A stretch of DNA of 64,000 nt, from contig NZ_RHNX01000007.1 of the NCBI RefSeq assembly GCF_003946335.1, positions 37,374 through 101,373 of the forward strand, given 5' to 3'. Positions 9,053 through 17,559 of this stretch are shown here, in pieces (the first letter of the stretch is position 1; every line of letters starts with the position of its first letter). The stretch is from Levilactobacillus fujinensis. GTDB taxonomy: Bacteria > Bacillota > Bacilli > Lactobacillales > Lactobacillaceae. Below the pieces are notes generated by a model that made no database searches, was not told the DNA's origin, and saw only the letters and a program-made list of their open reading frames with translations. The position numbers and the translations under genes were made by a program.

Positions 9053-9736
9053 TTACACCGCCTTTACTGCCGACTTAGACACCCAGCCACGGGCGCCACC
9101 ACTAAGCGTTGCTACGTGATACGGGTACTTGGCACCGGTGGCCACCAGCGTAAGCTTTCGAGTCGCGTTCCGTTCAGTCGCACCAACCCCACTACCAGTC
9201 GAGCTACGGTGCAACTGACCATTGACGACTACCTTCGAACCGCGGCCCACCTTTTTAGGTGGTGCTGAGCGGGACTTGCCCTTCTTAGCGGTCTTCTTTT
9301 TCTTGCTAGACTTCACTTTCTTGGCCTTATGAGTTTTGTACTCAGTCAGTTTAAGCGTGAAGGTGTACTCGTCAGCGTTCCCACCCGTCATACCATACTT
9401 GAAGTCCGAAATCGTACCCTTGAAGCTAATTTTGGTGGTAGTGCCTACCAGTCGGATAGGTTTCTTAGCTTTATACATCTTATTGATCTTATCGATGTAG
9501 GTCTGACCATTCTTGTATGGCTTCGAAGTACTAAGATAGTGGACTCCGGTTGTCTTGACTGGAATCGTACTAGTGAGCTCAATCGTCTTGACCTTTTCGG
9601 GACCAATCAGACTGATTTCACCTAGTTTGACCACCGTGATAGTCTTGTCGTCAGTCGTCGATTCAACATTAATTTCGGCGGGGTTAACCGGTAATGCAAA
9701 CGTCTTGTTCTTACTGTCCGTTAAATTGAATTTCAC
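9053..9736 (-). CDS. XkdP-like tail protein
   Basis: 227 residues. The N-terminal half (starting MKFNLTDSKNKTFALPVNPAE) is the conserved part of PBSX XkdP relatives, which sit between the tape measure and the hub. In many homologues the C-terminus is a LysM domain. Here it is a basic linker (residues ~133-160) followed by a ~60-residue module with WVSK near the end that looks more like an SH3-type wall-binding or LysM-replacing domain. That assignment is tentative. Confidence 0.82.
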   Translation of the reverse strand: MKFNLTDSKNKTFALPVNPAEINVESTTDDKTITVVKLGEISLIGPEKVKTIELTSTIPVKTTGVHYLSTSKPYKNGQTYIDKINKMYKAKKPIRLVGTTTKISFKGTISDFKYGMTGGNADEYTFTLKLTEYKTHKAKKVKSSKKKKTAKKGKSRSAPPKKVGRGSKVVVNGQLHRSSTGSGVGATERNATRKLTLVATGAKYPYHVATLSGGARGWVSKSAVKAV

Positions 9737-9739
9737 TGG

Positions 9740-12700
9740 TTATCCCCTCCGTTCGTTAAGATTGACTAAGTGTGTTTCAATAGCTGACAGGATTTCATCA
9801 ATATTAAGTTTCCCATTGCCACCACCAGTGAGTTGAATAGCTCCTTGAGCAAATGTAACGGTAGTCGCGCCACTGTTCTGTTCGTTCGAGTTATTCGTAT
9901 GATTAGTAATAGTTACAGTTGAACTTGCCCCTGTTCCAGTCGCAAACGGACTTGATTGTGGAACATTAGGATCCGTGTTCAATTGACCATTGACGCCAAT
10001 CGTCTGACCACCAACACCGCGCATAGCCGACGCGACACCAGTAACTGCATCATACGCACGATTAAATCCGTCCGCTAGCATATCCCCAGGACTAACCATT
10101 GGCACGTGGTTCAGCACGTCAGCTGCTCCAACAACTCCCATAGCCATGCTTCGAGAAGCAGTTTCGGCCTGATTAGATCCTAAACCAATCGCAAGACCCT
10201 CTACAACCCAACGACCATACTGCTTAAAAATCTTGGAAGGAGAGCCGATACCCATGGCATTTTTTGCGGCACTAACGACACCTTTGGCAACATTCTGTAC
10301 AGCCGCCACAGCTCTACCAACCATAGATTTAATACCATTTACCAGTCCTTGAATTAAATCTACACCGGCATTAAATAAGGCACTTCCAAAGCTCTTAGCT
10401 GCATTAACTGCATTCTGCATTCCACTTCGTACCGCTGAAACGACATTTGACATACCCGAAGTCACTGCGCTTATTAGGCGAGAGATTCCGTTGACAAACG
10501 CTGATACCATTGCGGACACGGCTGAAATCACTGCTCGTAACCCTGCTGCCACAACCATCAAACCTGCACCAGCGACCATCAGTCCCGCTCCGAGCACAAT
10601 AGCAGCTGCACCCAGTGCAACGGCACCGGCAGCCGCAATCATCATCAACGGTGCTGCAATAACGAGAGCTAGTGCAAGAATCATCATCCCTGCTCCGGCA
10701 ATCATCGCCACTGCGGCTACAATAACCAATGCGGCGCCCATCAGTAGCATGCCCACAGCTGCAACCATAGAGAACGCAGCAATCAATGGTAATGCAATGG
10801 TGAGAACCATCATACCAGCCGCGGCCAGAGCAACTCCAACAGCCACTATTAACATTGCAGCACCAAACAGGATTGCTCCCACAGCCGCAATGGTGAATCC
10901 AACACCAACTACAATCAACCCGGCACCCAAAAGCACCAGTCCTAGAGCCGCCACAATGGATAAGGCACCAAACACTGCCATTGCTGCCCCTAATAGAACT
11001 AATCCCAGCGCGGCCGAAGCTCCATAAGTAGCAATGGTTGGCAGCTGCGTTGCCAGCATCGTAATCCCAGCAGCCGCAATAAATACTGCCGCCCCAATAA
11101 GAAGCATTGCGGCTCCAAGAATGACAAAGCCAACTGCGCCAGCAGCTAAACCTGGTCCCAGCAGTGTTACCACAGCTGCTAAAGCGGCCACAGCAAGTAC
11201 CATCCCAAAGAACATAGCAACTGCGGGCCACCCGGCGGCAACTAATTGAGTTGTGGCGTTAGCAATCAACCATAGTCCAGCACCAGCAAGTAAGACTGCC
11301 CCGCCAACCATCATCAGCGATACTCCCAGCTTAATGAATCCAGCAGCAGCTTTGGGCGCCGACTTAGCTGTGGTAGCCAGTCCACCTCCGGAACCTAATC
11401 CTCTAATTGAATTACTAATTCCACCTATTATATCTGCAACATTCTTGGCAGCCTTAAAAGCCAGGACGGCTGTTGCAACCAGACCTATAGCCATTGCAAT
11501 ACCATTCAGAGTTCCCGGACTCAACTTACTAAGAGCAGTCAGTCCAGCAACGATACCAGTAATAACCAGACCTTTTGTGCTCATCTTCAATGCTAGAAAT
11601 GCACCACCAAGAACCTTCAAAGCTGTTGGATCAAGCTTCCCGATAACATCCGCGATAGCTTTGATTCCGTTAGCGGCACCTTTAATCACACCACCAGTAA
11701 GACTCCCTAGTGTCTTAAACATAGCAAACGGGTCCTTCTTACTGCTCCCACTGAGCTTGTCCATTACACTACCAAAAGCCTTACCAATTGAGCCTAGTGT
11801 CGAAGTTACTGCTGACATAGCACCAGTATTTCCCAAAGATTTGAAGAATGAGCCAATTGCTTTCCCGGCCGTTTGAAGACCACTAACGATTCCTTTAACC
11901 ACCGGAACTATCTTGCTCCCCAATGCATCGAAATTGACGTTACTGATACTATCAGTAATGCCACTGATAGCTTTGATTCCGACCTTGCCTACCTTATCGA
12001 AAGCTGACTGCATCTTATTAGCAATGGTCTCTCGCAAGCCGTCCATAGCTTGCCCAACAGTCTTGTACTGCGTAGCCATCTTCGAGAATTGTTTGTTGGT
12101 ACCAGTCTTCGCAATCGCATCGAAGAAGTCCTGTGTCTTAACTTTCCCAGCTTGAACATCTTTGACCAGCTGACCAGTACTTTTGTGCATCGTCTTAGCG
12201 ACCATCGCCATCCCGGCTGGCGTCTGTTCAAGCATAAGTTTGAAGTCAGCCCATTGAATCTGTGGCTTGGCAGCAGCTTGGGTTGCCTGTTGACTAAGAG
12301 TTTTCATGGCTTGCTGTGGATCGGATGAGGCGGCAGCTAAACCACCAAATCCTTTAACCAAAGACGTAGTGTTCTTAGTTCCCACAGCGGCAAGTTGACT
12401 GTATGTGGAAGCCATATCAGAAGCTGAATAGATGGTTTGCTGAGCATACTTCTGTAAGCTCCCCTTCGTCTTGGTAATTTGTGCCGGGCTCTTACCAATC
12501 ATGCTCATGTTCCCATCGAAAGTTTGCCAAGCCTTTGAAGACTCGTTTAGCTCTCCGACCATGCTGGTAATCCCACTACCAATCAGGCCAATGCCCTTGG
12601 TGATACCAGTACCGATAACATTAGCTCCTAGAAACTGCTTAAACATGCCACCGGTTTTCCCGACCGTATTGTTCAGCCCATTAAACCCACTAGCCATCTT

Positions 12701-12844
12701 CTCCGGTCCACCGCTACTCATCGCGTTCTTCAAGCGACTCATACCAGTTGACCCCTTGGCTAACCCAGCGGCCAGCTTATCTAATGGTCCTGTAAAGCCA
12801 TCATTGATTTTAATCGTTGCACTAACTGAATTTGAACCTGCCAT
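9740..12844 (-). CDS. Tail tape measure protein
   Basis: 1034 residues. Residues ~75-300 carry the TP901-type tape-measure N-terminal domain (QTIYSASDMASTYSQLAAVG is diagnostic). Residues ~410-800 form an exceptionally long hydrophobic Ala/Val/Leu/Gly tract with many potential membrane helices, consistent with later insertion of the tape into the host membrane. The C-terminal ~220 residues are amphipathic and Gly/Ser rich. In this phage class the protein sets tail length and is released on DNA injection. It follows the two tail-chaperone reading frames, the invariant order. Several long antisense and alternate-frame reading frames inside it reflect its low-complexity codon content and are not genes. 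Confidence 0.93.
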   Translation of the reverse strand: MAGSNSVSATIKINDGFTGPLDKLAAGLAKGSTGMSRLKNAMSSGGPEKMASGFNGLNNTVGKTGGMFKQFLGANVIGTGITKGIGLIGSGITSMVGELNESSKAWQTFDGNMSMIGKSPAQITKTKGSLQKYAQQTIYSASDMASTYSQLAAVGTKNTTSLVKGFGGLAAASSDPQQAMKTLSQQATQAAAKPQIQWADFKLMLEQTPAGMAMVAKTMHKSTGQLVKDVQAGKVKTQDFFDAIAKTGTNKQFSKMATQYKTVGQAMDGLRETIANKMQSAFDKVGKVGIKAISGITDSISNVNFDALGSKIVPVVKGIVSGLQTAGKAIGSFFKSLGNTGAMSAVTSTLGSIGKAFGSVMDKLSGSSKKDPFAMFKTLGSLTGGVIKGAANGIKAIADVIGKLDPTALKVLGGAFLALKMSTKGLVITGIVAGLTALSKLSPGTLNGIAMAIGLVATAVLAFKAAKNVADIIGGISNSIRGLGSGGGLATTAKSAPKAAAGFIKLGVSLMMVGGAVLLAGAGLWLIANATTQLVAAGWPAVAMFFGMVLAVAALAAVVTLLGPGLAAGAVGFVILGAAMLLIGAAVFIAAAGITMLATQLPTIATYGASAALGLVLLGAAMAVFGALSIVAALGLVLLGAGLIVVGVGFTIAAVGAILFGAAMLIVAVGVALAAAGMMVLTIALPLIAAFSMVAAVGMLLMGAALVIVAAVAMIAGAGMMILALALVIAAPLMMIAAAGAVALGAAAIVLGAGLMVAGAGLMVVAAGLRAVISAVSAMVSAFVNGISRLISAVTSGMSNVVSAVRSGMQNAVNAAKSFGSALFNAGVDLIQGLVNGIKSMVGRAVAAVQNVAKGVVSAAKNAMGIGSPSKIFKQYGRWVVEGLAIGLGSNQAETASRSMAMGVVGAADVLNHVPMVSPGDMLADGFNRAYDAVTGVASAMRGVGGQTIGVNGQLNTDPNVPQSSPFATGTGASSTVTITNHTNNSNEQNSGATTVTFAQGAIQLTGGGNGKLNIDEILSAIETHLVNLNERRG

Positions 12845-12886
12845 ACGTTACCTCCTTTCCAAGCCAAAAGGAAAAGAGCCAAGGGC

Positions 12887-13090
12887 CTAATGGTGACGAC
12901 CCTTAGACTTGGCTCTTCTCTCTGCTTCCTTTTGTTGTCGTTTCTCTTCCTTAACTCGAATGTCAATACCTGCAATGACCAACGCCTTCTCATACATAGA
13001 AAGCTCGGCCCATTGGGAGGGTAACCAATGGTACTCATTCATAGCGTAGTGATAGTAGTTAAACTCCGCACCACGCCCCTCAGCGATTAT
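12887..13090 (-). CDS. Frameshift extension of the tail assembly chaperone (gpGT-like)
   Basis: The upstream chaperone frame ends at a slippery heptamer A AAA AAA (13090-13096) immediately followed by its UAA. A -1 slip there continues for 67 more residues with no start codon of its own near the junction: IIAEGRGAEFNYYHYAMNE, then a tryptophan-containing central part and a very basic end (KSKGRHH), stopping at TAG 12887-12889. The resulting fusion would be 211 residues. This matches the G/GT (XkdN plus extension) chaperone arrangement that precedes tape measure genes in tailed phages. The same DNA contains an unrelated frame that I reject. Confidence 0.78.
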   Translation of the reverse strand: MIAEGRGAEFNYYHYAMNEYHWLPSQWAELSMYEKALVIAGIDIRVKEEKRQQKEAERRAKSKGRHH

Positions 13091-13521
13091 TTTTTTACTT
13101 CGTCAGTCTTATCTTTCAGGTTGTTCTGATTGATTCCGGACAATGCCATAACCTTAGAGCTTAAATCTTGCAACTCCCCAACAGTCAGCATGTCCTTAAG
13201 CAGTCCAACTGGGTCCGCTAAATCACCGTAGCTTTCTTGAAGCTGCTTACTGTTCAGGTTTGGGATTACAACGGATTCCACCATCATTGCCTCGGCAACT
13301 TTCATTTCGTCCGTATGCTTTTCAACTTGACCAGTCTGTGGATTTTTCTTTTTGGTAGTAGCTGTTGCTCGCAATTCATCAACCTTTTTATTGGTTAATT
13401 CTTTGATTACAAATGCCGACTTAAAGCGTTTGAACTCAACCTTTTCAGTGGCTGTTTCTACATTCACATTCTGTTTAAGGAAATCTTCTACACTCGCTTG
13501 TGGTTGAACTTGTTCTGTCAT
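13087..13521 (-). CDS. XkdN-like tail assembly chaperone (unshifted product)
   Basis: 144 residues, starting MTEQVQPQASVEDFLKQ. The core VEFKRFKSAFVIKELTNKKV and the conserved late GDLADPVGLLKDML segment fit the PBSX XkdN family. The protein presumably coats the tape measure during tail assembly together with its longer frameshifted form. It lies between the tube gene and the tape measure. Its last codons form the slippery site for -1 frameshifting. Confidence 0.88.
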   Translation of the reverse strand: MTEQVQPQASVEDFLKQNVNVETATEKVEFKRFKSAFVIKELTNKKVDELRATATTKKKNPQTGQVEKHTDEMKVAEAMMVESVVIPNLNSKQLQESYGDLADPVGLLKDMLTVGELQDLSSKVMALSGINQNNLKDKTDEVKK

Positions 13522-13541
13522 AATTAGTTACCCTCCATTTT

Positions 13542-14009
13542 CTAATCTAATCCCATGAATTCATCAATCAGCTTGACACCTTCAAAAGTAAAGTCGCTTT
13601 CAAGTTCCATCACACCATCGTCGGCCTCGAAATCAGCAATTGGAATATCATCCAAGTTAACTTCTGTCAAAAGGACCGTCTGCTTACCTGCTCGTGAAGT
13701 TGGGTCCTCAATCACCATAGTTACATCGAAGTACAAGTCCCGACCACCTTCGGTATAAGGAATCCCATACTTCAGCCAGTTGGAATTGATGACGTATTGT
13801 CCCATAGTCCCAGTGCCTTCTACGGAAGTAACCTTCTTTTTCTTCCAATGGTTACCTAAAACTTGAACATCTTCTTTGTTCTTTTCAATTTTTGCCGTGA
13901 ACGCATTAGCTTCAAACATCAGCCGAACGTTACCATCAATGGTGGTAAAGATTTTGGCATCCTTGGTGCTAATAGTGTCCCGACCATTTAAAAATCCATC
14001 AAATGACAT
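13542..14009 (-). CDS. XkdM-like tail tube protein
   Basis: 155 residues, of the length and pattern of PBSX XkdM (DUF2001): GFLNGRDTISTKDAKIF at the N-terminus, a central GTMGQYVINSNW and an acidic C-terminus. Subunits form the inner tail tube inside the sheath. It directly follows the sheath gene, as in other contractile phages. Confidence 0.9.
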   Translation of the reverse strand: MSFDGFLNGRDTISTKDAKIFTTIDGNVRLMFEANAFTAKIEKNKEDVQVLGNHWKKKKVTSVEGTGTMGQYVINSNWLKYGIPYTEGGRDLYFDVTMVIEDPTSRAGKQTVLLTEVNLDDIPIADFEADDGVMELESDFTFEGVKLIDEFMGLD

Positions 14010-14022
14010 ATAATTCCCCTTT

Positions 14023-15447
14023 CTAACCTACATTAACGGTCATGTACAGCTTTTCCATGGAATCCAATGGCGTAACTGCTAAATTCACAACTACTGCGTC
14101 GGAATCCTCACCCGGACTGATTACTAAGTCATCCGCAGAAAAGGTATCGATTGCCCCAGCATCTTGTAGTCCTGTCAGGTATGAAACACGATCCGACTTG
14201 AACAAGCTGCGGCCCGTATCGTTGTTCGCTACCTTACCAATGAATCGTGATTCAAAAGCATCGTGTGTATTAGTAGTAATCGTGTCTAGCACCCGAACTA
14301 CCCGGTTCTTTCGGAAGTCCTTAGACTTATCTTTGGTTTCAGTGACCAGAGAATTGATGTCCTGCTCAACCACTACAGTACCGTCACGGCGCGTAGTAAA
14401 TACAATCTGACCGGCATTGAGCGCATCAATCGTTTGTTCGTTGCTCCGCTTGGGATTAGCTGCCACAGCATCAGGATAGGCAACGTAAGTGAGTGAAGTT
14501 GTCTCGTTAGCAGCCGAAGAAGCCCCAGCAACCCAACCAGCTGCCTGTGTAGCAGTCAGTTCAGTCCCATCAGCTAACGTGACACCATTGTTGACTACTG
14601 ACACACCTTCATAGTCGTACTTAGTGCCACCTTCTAGAGCTGGAACTACTGCACGAATCTTGTAACCTTCTTTTTCTCGAAGCCGCTTCGTTGTGGTCGC
14701 TACAAGTCCATGAAGTACGTTCTCCGCTGCAATTCCCGCAGTTGTGACCACATTGTAGTTTTCAGTACTCAAAGCGTTGTCAATCAAATCAAGCTCATCT
14801 TCAGCGTCCTCAGTAGTCCCACCCGTCAGCTTGTAAGTTGTGCTAGCAGCCAAAGCTTCCAGCTTAGCCTTACCAGCTGTGGCAGAGAATTCAGCTCCGC
14901 CAGTGGTAGCAGAGGCATCACCAGTTGGTGTAGTCATGTCACCGGTAAATTCTACGTCCACATAGGGATTGGATTCTAACCCACTAGCGGTAGTCGTCCG
15001 CACTTGCTGCTGCGCGACCAGTTCTGTGCCAAACAATGTGTTGACGTTGACCAGTGTTTCATCGTTAGGGTCTTTCTCAACTGATACAGTTAAGTCGTTC
15101 CCCTTGGTACCGGCATACTTAGCAGTGAAGCTCCAAGGTAAAGCGGCATCGGAAATCTTTGCCTTCTCGCCTGGATTCATGTTCACATAAAGCACGGTGA
15201 CGGCACCCTTCAATGCCTCTTTCACAGCTACCAACTTGGGGTCGTCCAGAGTAATTCCCAGGAGGGCCTTGAAGTCACTTTCAATCTCCAGTGGAATGAC
15301 TCCGTGAGCACCCCAGCCTGTCTGCATCGCACCAATCAGTAAGACCCGTCCTAGACTAGTATCTGGTTTAGTCTGGGCAATCGCTTTTGTGTTGATATAG
15401 GCACCGGGACGTTGCTTATTCTGTTTAGTCCATGTTCCTCCAGCCAT
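14023..15447 (-). CDS. Tail sheath protein (XkdK-like)
   Basis: 474 residues. The start MAGGTWTKQNKQRPGAYIN is the typical sheath N-terminus with the RPGxYIN signature, and the C-terminal ~100 residues contain the conserved RVLDTITTNTHDAF segment of the Phage_sheath_1 family. A contractile sheath means the phage is a myovirus type. RBS GGAGG precedes the ATG. Confidence 0.95.
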   Translation of the reverse strand: MAGGTWTKQNKQRPGAYINTKAIAQTKPDTSLGRVLLIGAMQTGWGAHGVIPLEIESDFKALLGITLDDPKLVAVKEALKGAVTVLYVNMNPGEKAKISDAALPWSFTAKYAGTKGNDLTVSVEKDPNDETLVNVNTLFGTELVAQQQVRTTTASGLESNPYVDVEFTGDMTTPTGDASATTGGAEFSATAGKAKLEALAASTTYKLTGGTTEDAEDELDLIDNALSTENYNVVTTAGIAAENVLHGLVATTTKRLREKEGYKIRAVVPALEGGTKYDYEGVSVVNNGVTLADGTELTATQAAGWVAGASSAANETTSLTYVAYPDAVAANPKRSNEQTIDALNAGQIVFTTRRDGTVVVEQDINSLVTETKDKSKDFRKNRVVRVLDTITTNTHDAFESRFIGKVANNDTGRSLFKSDRVSYLTGLQDAGAIDTFSADDLVISPGEDSDAVVVNLAVTPLDSMEKLYMTVNVG

Positions 15448-15600
15448 TTAAATTCCTCCTTTAAATGCTTTGATAATTTTCTTTGCTTCGCTAATCGTAT
15501 ACATCTTGCTATCTACAAGTTTCATTGATAAGATGTCACGTTCGATAGGTTTAAATGTTTTACTGTCAACCAGAGAAGCTTTGCTAAAGCTATTTGTCAT
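15448..15600 (-). CDS. Small protein upstream of the sheath gene (50 aa)
   Basis: A 50-residue frame starting MTNSFSKASLVDSKTF and ending KIIKAFKGGI, overlapping the stop of the preceding terminator gene by eleven bases and ending just before the sheath ATG, with the sheath RBS inside its last codons. PBSX-like phages often carry a similarly small gene here. The codon use and tight packing argue that it is translated. Function unknown. Confidence 0.65.
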   Translation of the reverse strand: MTNSFSKASLVDSKTFKPIERDILSMKLVDSKMYTISEAKKIIKAFKGGI

Positions 15601-16000
15601 ATGCAATCACTCCATGATATTCCATAGTTTTTAGTTTGAGACCGCCTTCCACCGGTTGGGCCCAGAAAATGATGTTAAAGTCTACTGTCAGTGTTCCATC
15701 TACCCGGCTAAAGTTACGATCCCGAATATAGGCGAACTCAGGGAGAACCAGAAACTTGTCTAGCAGTATTTGCTCCATTCTCTCCATGTCCTGGTTTGGC
15801 TTATTTGGGTCTGGGAAGTAAACCACTTGATAACCATGAGTTCGTTTCTGCCGCCCAAACAATTCTGGTTGGCCCCGACTTCCAATCGCAGACACATAAA
15901 AAGACGGTTCCTTAAAGCCGCCTTTCTGGTTCTCACGATAAACGGGCAATCCCGGCGAGATACTCGCTAGAAGTTGTCCAATGCGCTCGATAATATTCAA
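15590..16000 (-). CDS. Phage tail terminator-like protein (DUF6838 type)
   Basis: 136 residues, starting MNIIERIGQLLASISPG. Patterns such as FKEPSFYVSAIGSRGQPE and the central YQVVYFPDPNKP segment occur in the small proteins that follow HK97 gp10-like genes in PBSX/skin-type phages and are thought to cap the completed tail (tail terminator). It abuts the gp10-like gene end to end. Confidence 0.75.
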   Translation of the reverse strand: MNIIERIGQLLASISPGLPVYRENQKGGFKEPSFYVSAIGSRGQPELFGRQKRTHGYQVVYFPDPNKPNQDMERMEQILLDKFLVLPEFAYIRDRNFSRVDGTLTVDFNIIFWAQPVEGGLKLKTMEYHGVIAYDK

Positions 16001-16405
16001 TTACAACAGTCCCTCCATTGCCCTCATAAATCCTGGAGTCAATAACCCCGGCAACTCACCGGAAACAGCTTCCACAGTATCGCGTAGCATGAATCGTCCT
16101 TCGACCCAACCGCCCCCACCTCTCGTCCGGTGACCATTTTCAATGAATGGCGCGTACTCAACGTTATTGGACAATTGGAGCGAAATGATTGTTCCACCAA
16201 TGAATGGCCCCTCAATGTTCCATCCCCGTCGCAAGTTACCAGTATCAACGGGAGTAGAATTGCTAACTCGTCTCATAGCCTGAACCCCCACTCTCTTAAG
16301 CGATTGCTGTAATTCAGACTTTAGCTGTGCGGCATTAGATGCCTTGGCTTGAACCTCTTTAGCCCATGCTTGAAATTCAGCATCATCAATCGTGAACGCT
16401 CCCAT
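16001..16405 (-). CDS. HK97 gp10-like head-tail joining protein
   Basis: 134 residues with the gp10-family hallmark TPVDTGNLRRGW followed by VEYAPFIENGHRTRGGGGW. This family acts at the head-tail junction or tail completion. It abuts genes on both sides with no intergenic space. Confidence 0.9.
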   Translation of the reverse strand: MGAFTIDDAEFQAWAKEVQAKASNAAQLKSELQQSLKRVGVQAMRRVSNSTPVDTGNLRRGWNIEGPFIGGTIISLQLSNNVEYAPFIENGHRTRGGGGWVEGRFMLRDTVEAVSGELPGLLTPGFMRAMEGLL

Positions 16406-16786
16406 CTACTCCACCTCCTCACTAGCTTTCTCATCCCGAACCATTGCTACTTCTTGGTGACTCACGTATCCGGCATATCCCTTGCTGGCACGCTTATAGT
16501 GTGTCGCCTGACCATTTACATCAGTGACATCAATGTCGGCACCAGGAGGGATTTCTAAGCCATTTCTGATGAGTAGTTTGGCATCGTAAGCGTCAGTCCC
16601 GAAGAATGTCTGATCACTAGCCTTGAGTCCTTTGAGAATCACTTTGGCCAGTTCATTCTCAACGATAATCACAGGCACAGTGTCGGTGAAGGCGCCGTCT
16701 TTGACCGTCTTGACACCAGTGATAGTCACTCGATCAAACCACAGCTTAGTGAGTTGACTTCCCATTCGATTAAATGCAGCCTTCAT
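16406..16786 (-). CDS. Head-tail connector protein (XkdH/YqbH-like)
   Basis: 126 residues. The order (connector, this protein, gp10-like) and features such as IRNGLEIPPGADIDVTD match the minor capsid or stopper proteins of PBSX and skin elements. It overlaps the preceding gene by four bases (ATGA). The assignment is mainly positional plus moderate sequence resemblance. Confidence 0.75.
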   Translation of the reverse strand: MKAAFNRMGSQLTKLWFDRVTITGVKTVKDGAFTDTVPVIIVENELAKVILKGLKASDQTFFGTDAYDAKLLIRNGLEIPPGADIDVTDVNGQATHYKRASKGYAGYVSHQEVAMVRDEKASEEVE

Positions 16787-17172
16787 CGTTTCACCACCCG
16801 AAATGAGTTCAATTGTGCTGTGTAGTTATCGGTCAGTGAGTTCACCGACTGTAGCTCTGCGTACACCTCGCTAATCGACTTAAAAGTAACGGACGTATCG
16901 CCTTCATTGAGGCTCTTCACATCTCCTTCACGGTCGGCTACCGGTGTCAGCAATTGGTGTGTAGCTAGAAACTGCTGGCACAAGCCCAACAGAATTGTGT
17001 CAAGCTCAACAGGAAGTCCTGTAACGGGCAAGTGCGTGTAGTTTGCTACATCCTGCACCACTTTGTCGAAACCGAACTCCAACATAACCTGATAGCTAGG
17101 ATTACTCCCATCGTCAGGGTTAAACAGCTTGAGTTGTTTCAGTAGCTCTTCTCTCCGTGGATGTTTATCCAT
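16783..17172 (-). CDS. Head-tail adaptor protein (YqbG-like, DUF3199 type)
   Basis: 129 residues, mostly helical, starting MDKHPRREELLKQLKLF. The sequence resembles the gp6/YqbG class of adaptors that bind the portal ring. A C-terminal segment has NYTAQLNSFRVVKR. It lies two genes after the capsid gene, the expected position. Confidence 0.75.
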   Translation of the reverse strand: MDKHPRREELLKQLKLFNPDDGSNPSYQVMLEFGFDKVVQDVANYTHLPVTGLPVELDTILLGLCQQFLATHQLLTPVADREGDVKSLNEGDTSVTFKSISEVYAELQSVNSLTDNYTAQLNSFRVVKR

Positions 17173-17176
17173 CAGA

Positions 17177-17488
17177 TCACCCCACTAACGCCAGCAAGTC
17201 AGCCTTCAACGTCTTACCACTGTGGTCGATGCTGTGAACGTCTAGCCAGCTGGTAATCTCAGCCACTGTGTTGCTATCGGTCGGCTTAGTGTCACCGGCT
17301 GGGTCAAAGACAGCTGGTGCCGTAATGGTGACTACCGGGAAGTCGAATCGAGCAGTCTTGACACCATCACCATCGACCAGTTCTCCAGTGAACTCACCAG
17401 CGGCATAAGCCTTGGCTGGCAAATCAATGTGGACCGGGGCTTTCCCCGAACCAACCAGGATCTCGCCCTGATATACGTTTAAAATCAT
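17177..17488 (-). CDS. Small head protein with C-terminal HeH/LEM-like domain
   Basis: 103 residues. The first ~65 are beta-rich and rich in Gly, Ala and Asp, like small capsid decoration or Ig-like modules. The last ~35 residues (AEITSWLDVHSIDHSGKTLK) look like a helix-extension-helix (HeH/LEM-like) motif found in several phage head proteins. It sits directly after the major capsid protein. Decoration function is inference. Confidence 0.65.
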   Translation of the reverse strand: MILNVYQGEILVGSGKAPVHIDLPAKAYAAGEFTGELVDGDGVKTARFDFPVVTITAPAVFDPAGDTKPTDSNTVAEITSWLDVHSIDHSGKTLKADLLALVG

Positions 17489-17514
17489 AATTTAACCTCC
17501 TGTCGCAGTAAAGT

Positions 17515-17559
17515 CGGCTCCGCCCTCGCTTGGGCTCACACTAATCGCGGTAGGAGCCG
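17515..17559 (-). other. Stem-loop between capsid and downstream head gene
   Basis: A seven-base inverted repeat CGGCTCC/GGAGCCG encloses a 31-base GC-rich loop directly after the capsid stop. There is no U-tract on the minus strand, so it is not a clear terminator. It could be a weak attenuator or an mRNA processing or stability element that keeps capsid mRNA high. Confidence 0.35.

Noticed and set aside
10404..11231. Large Cys/Gly/Ser-rich minus-strand frame inside the tape measure gene
   Set aside because: It is a frame shadow of the Ala/Val/Gly-rich tape measure tract; amino-acid composition is unnatural and there is no start signal.
10491..11876. Long plus-strand Ala/Thr/Pro-rich frames opposite the tape measure gene
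   Set aside because: Reverse complement of low-complexity Ala/Gly/Val codons; no ribosome binding site, no family.
12781..13038. Independent minus-strand protein overlapping the chaperone extension
   Set aside because: The -1 frame extension explains the same bases with a slippery site and natural composition.
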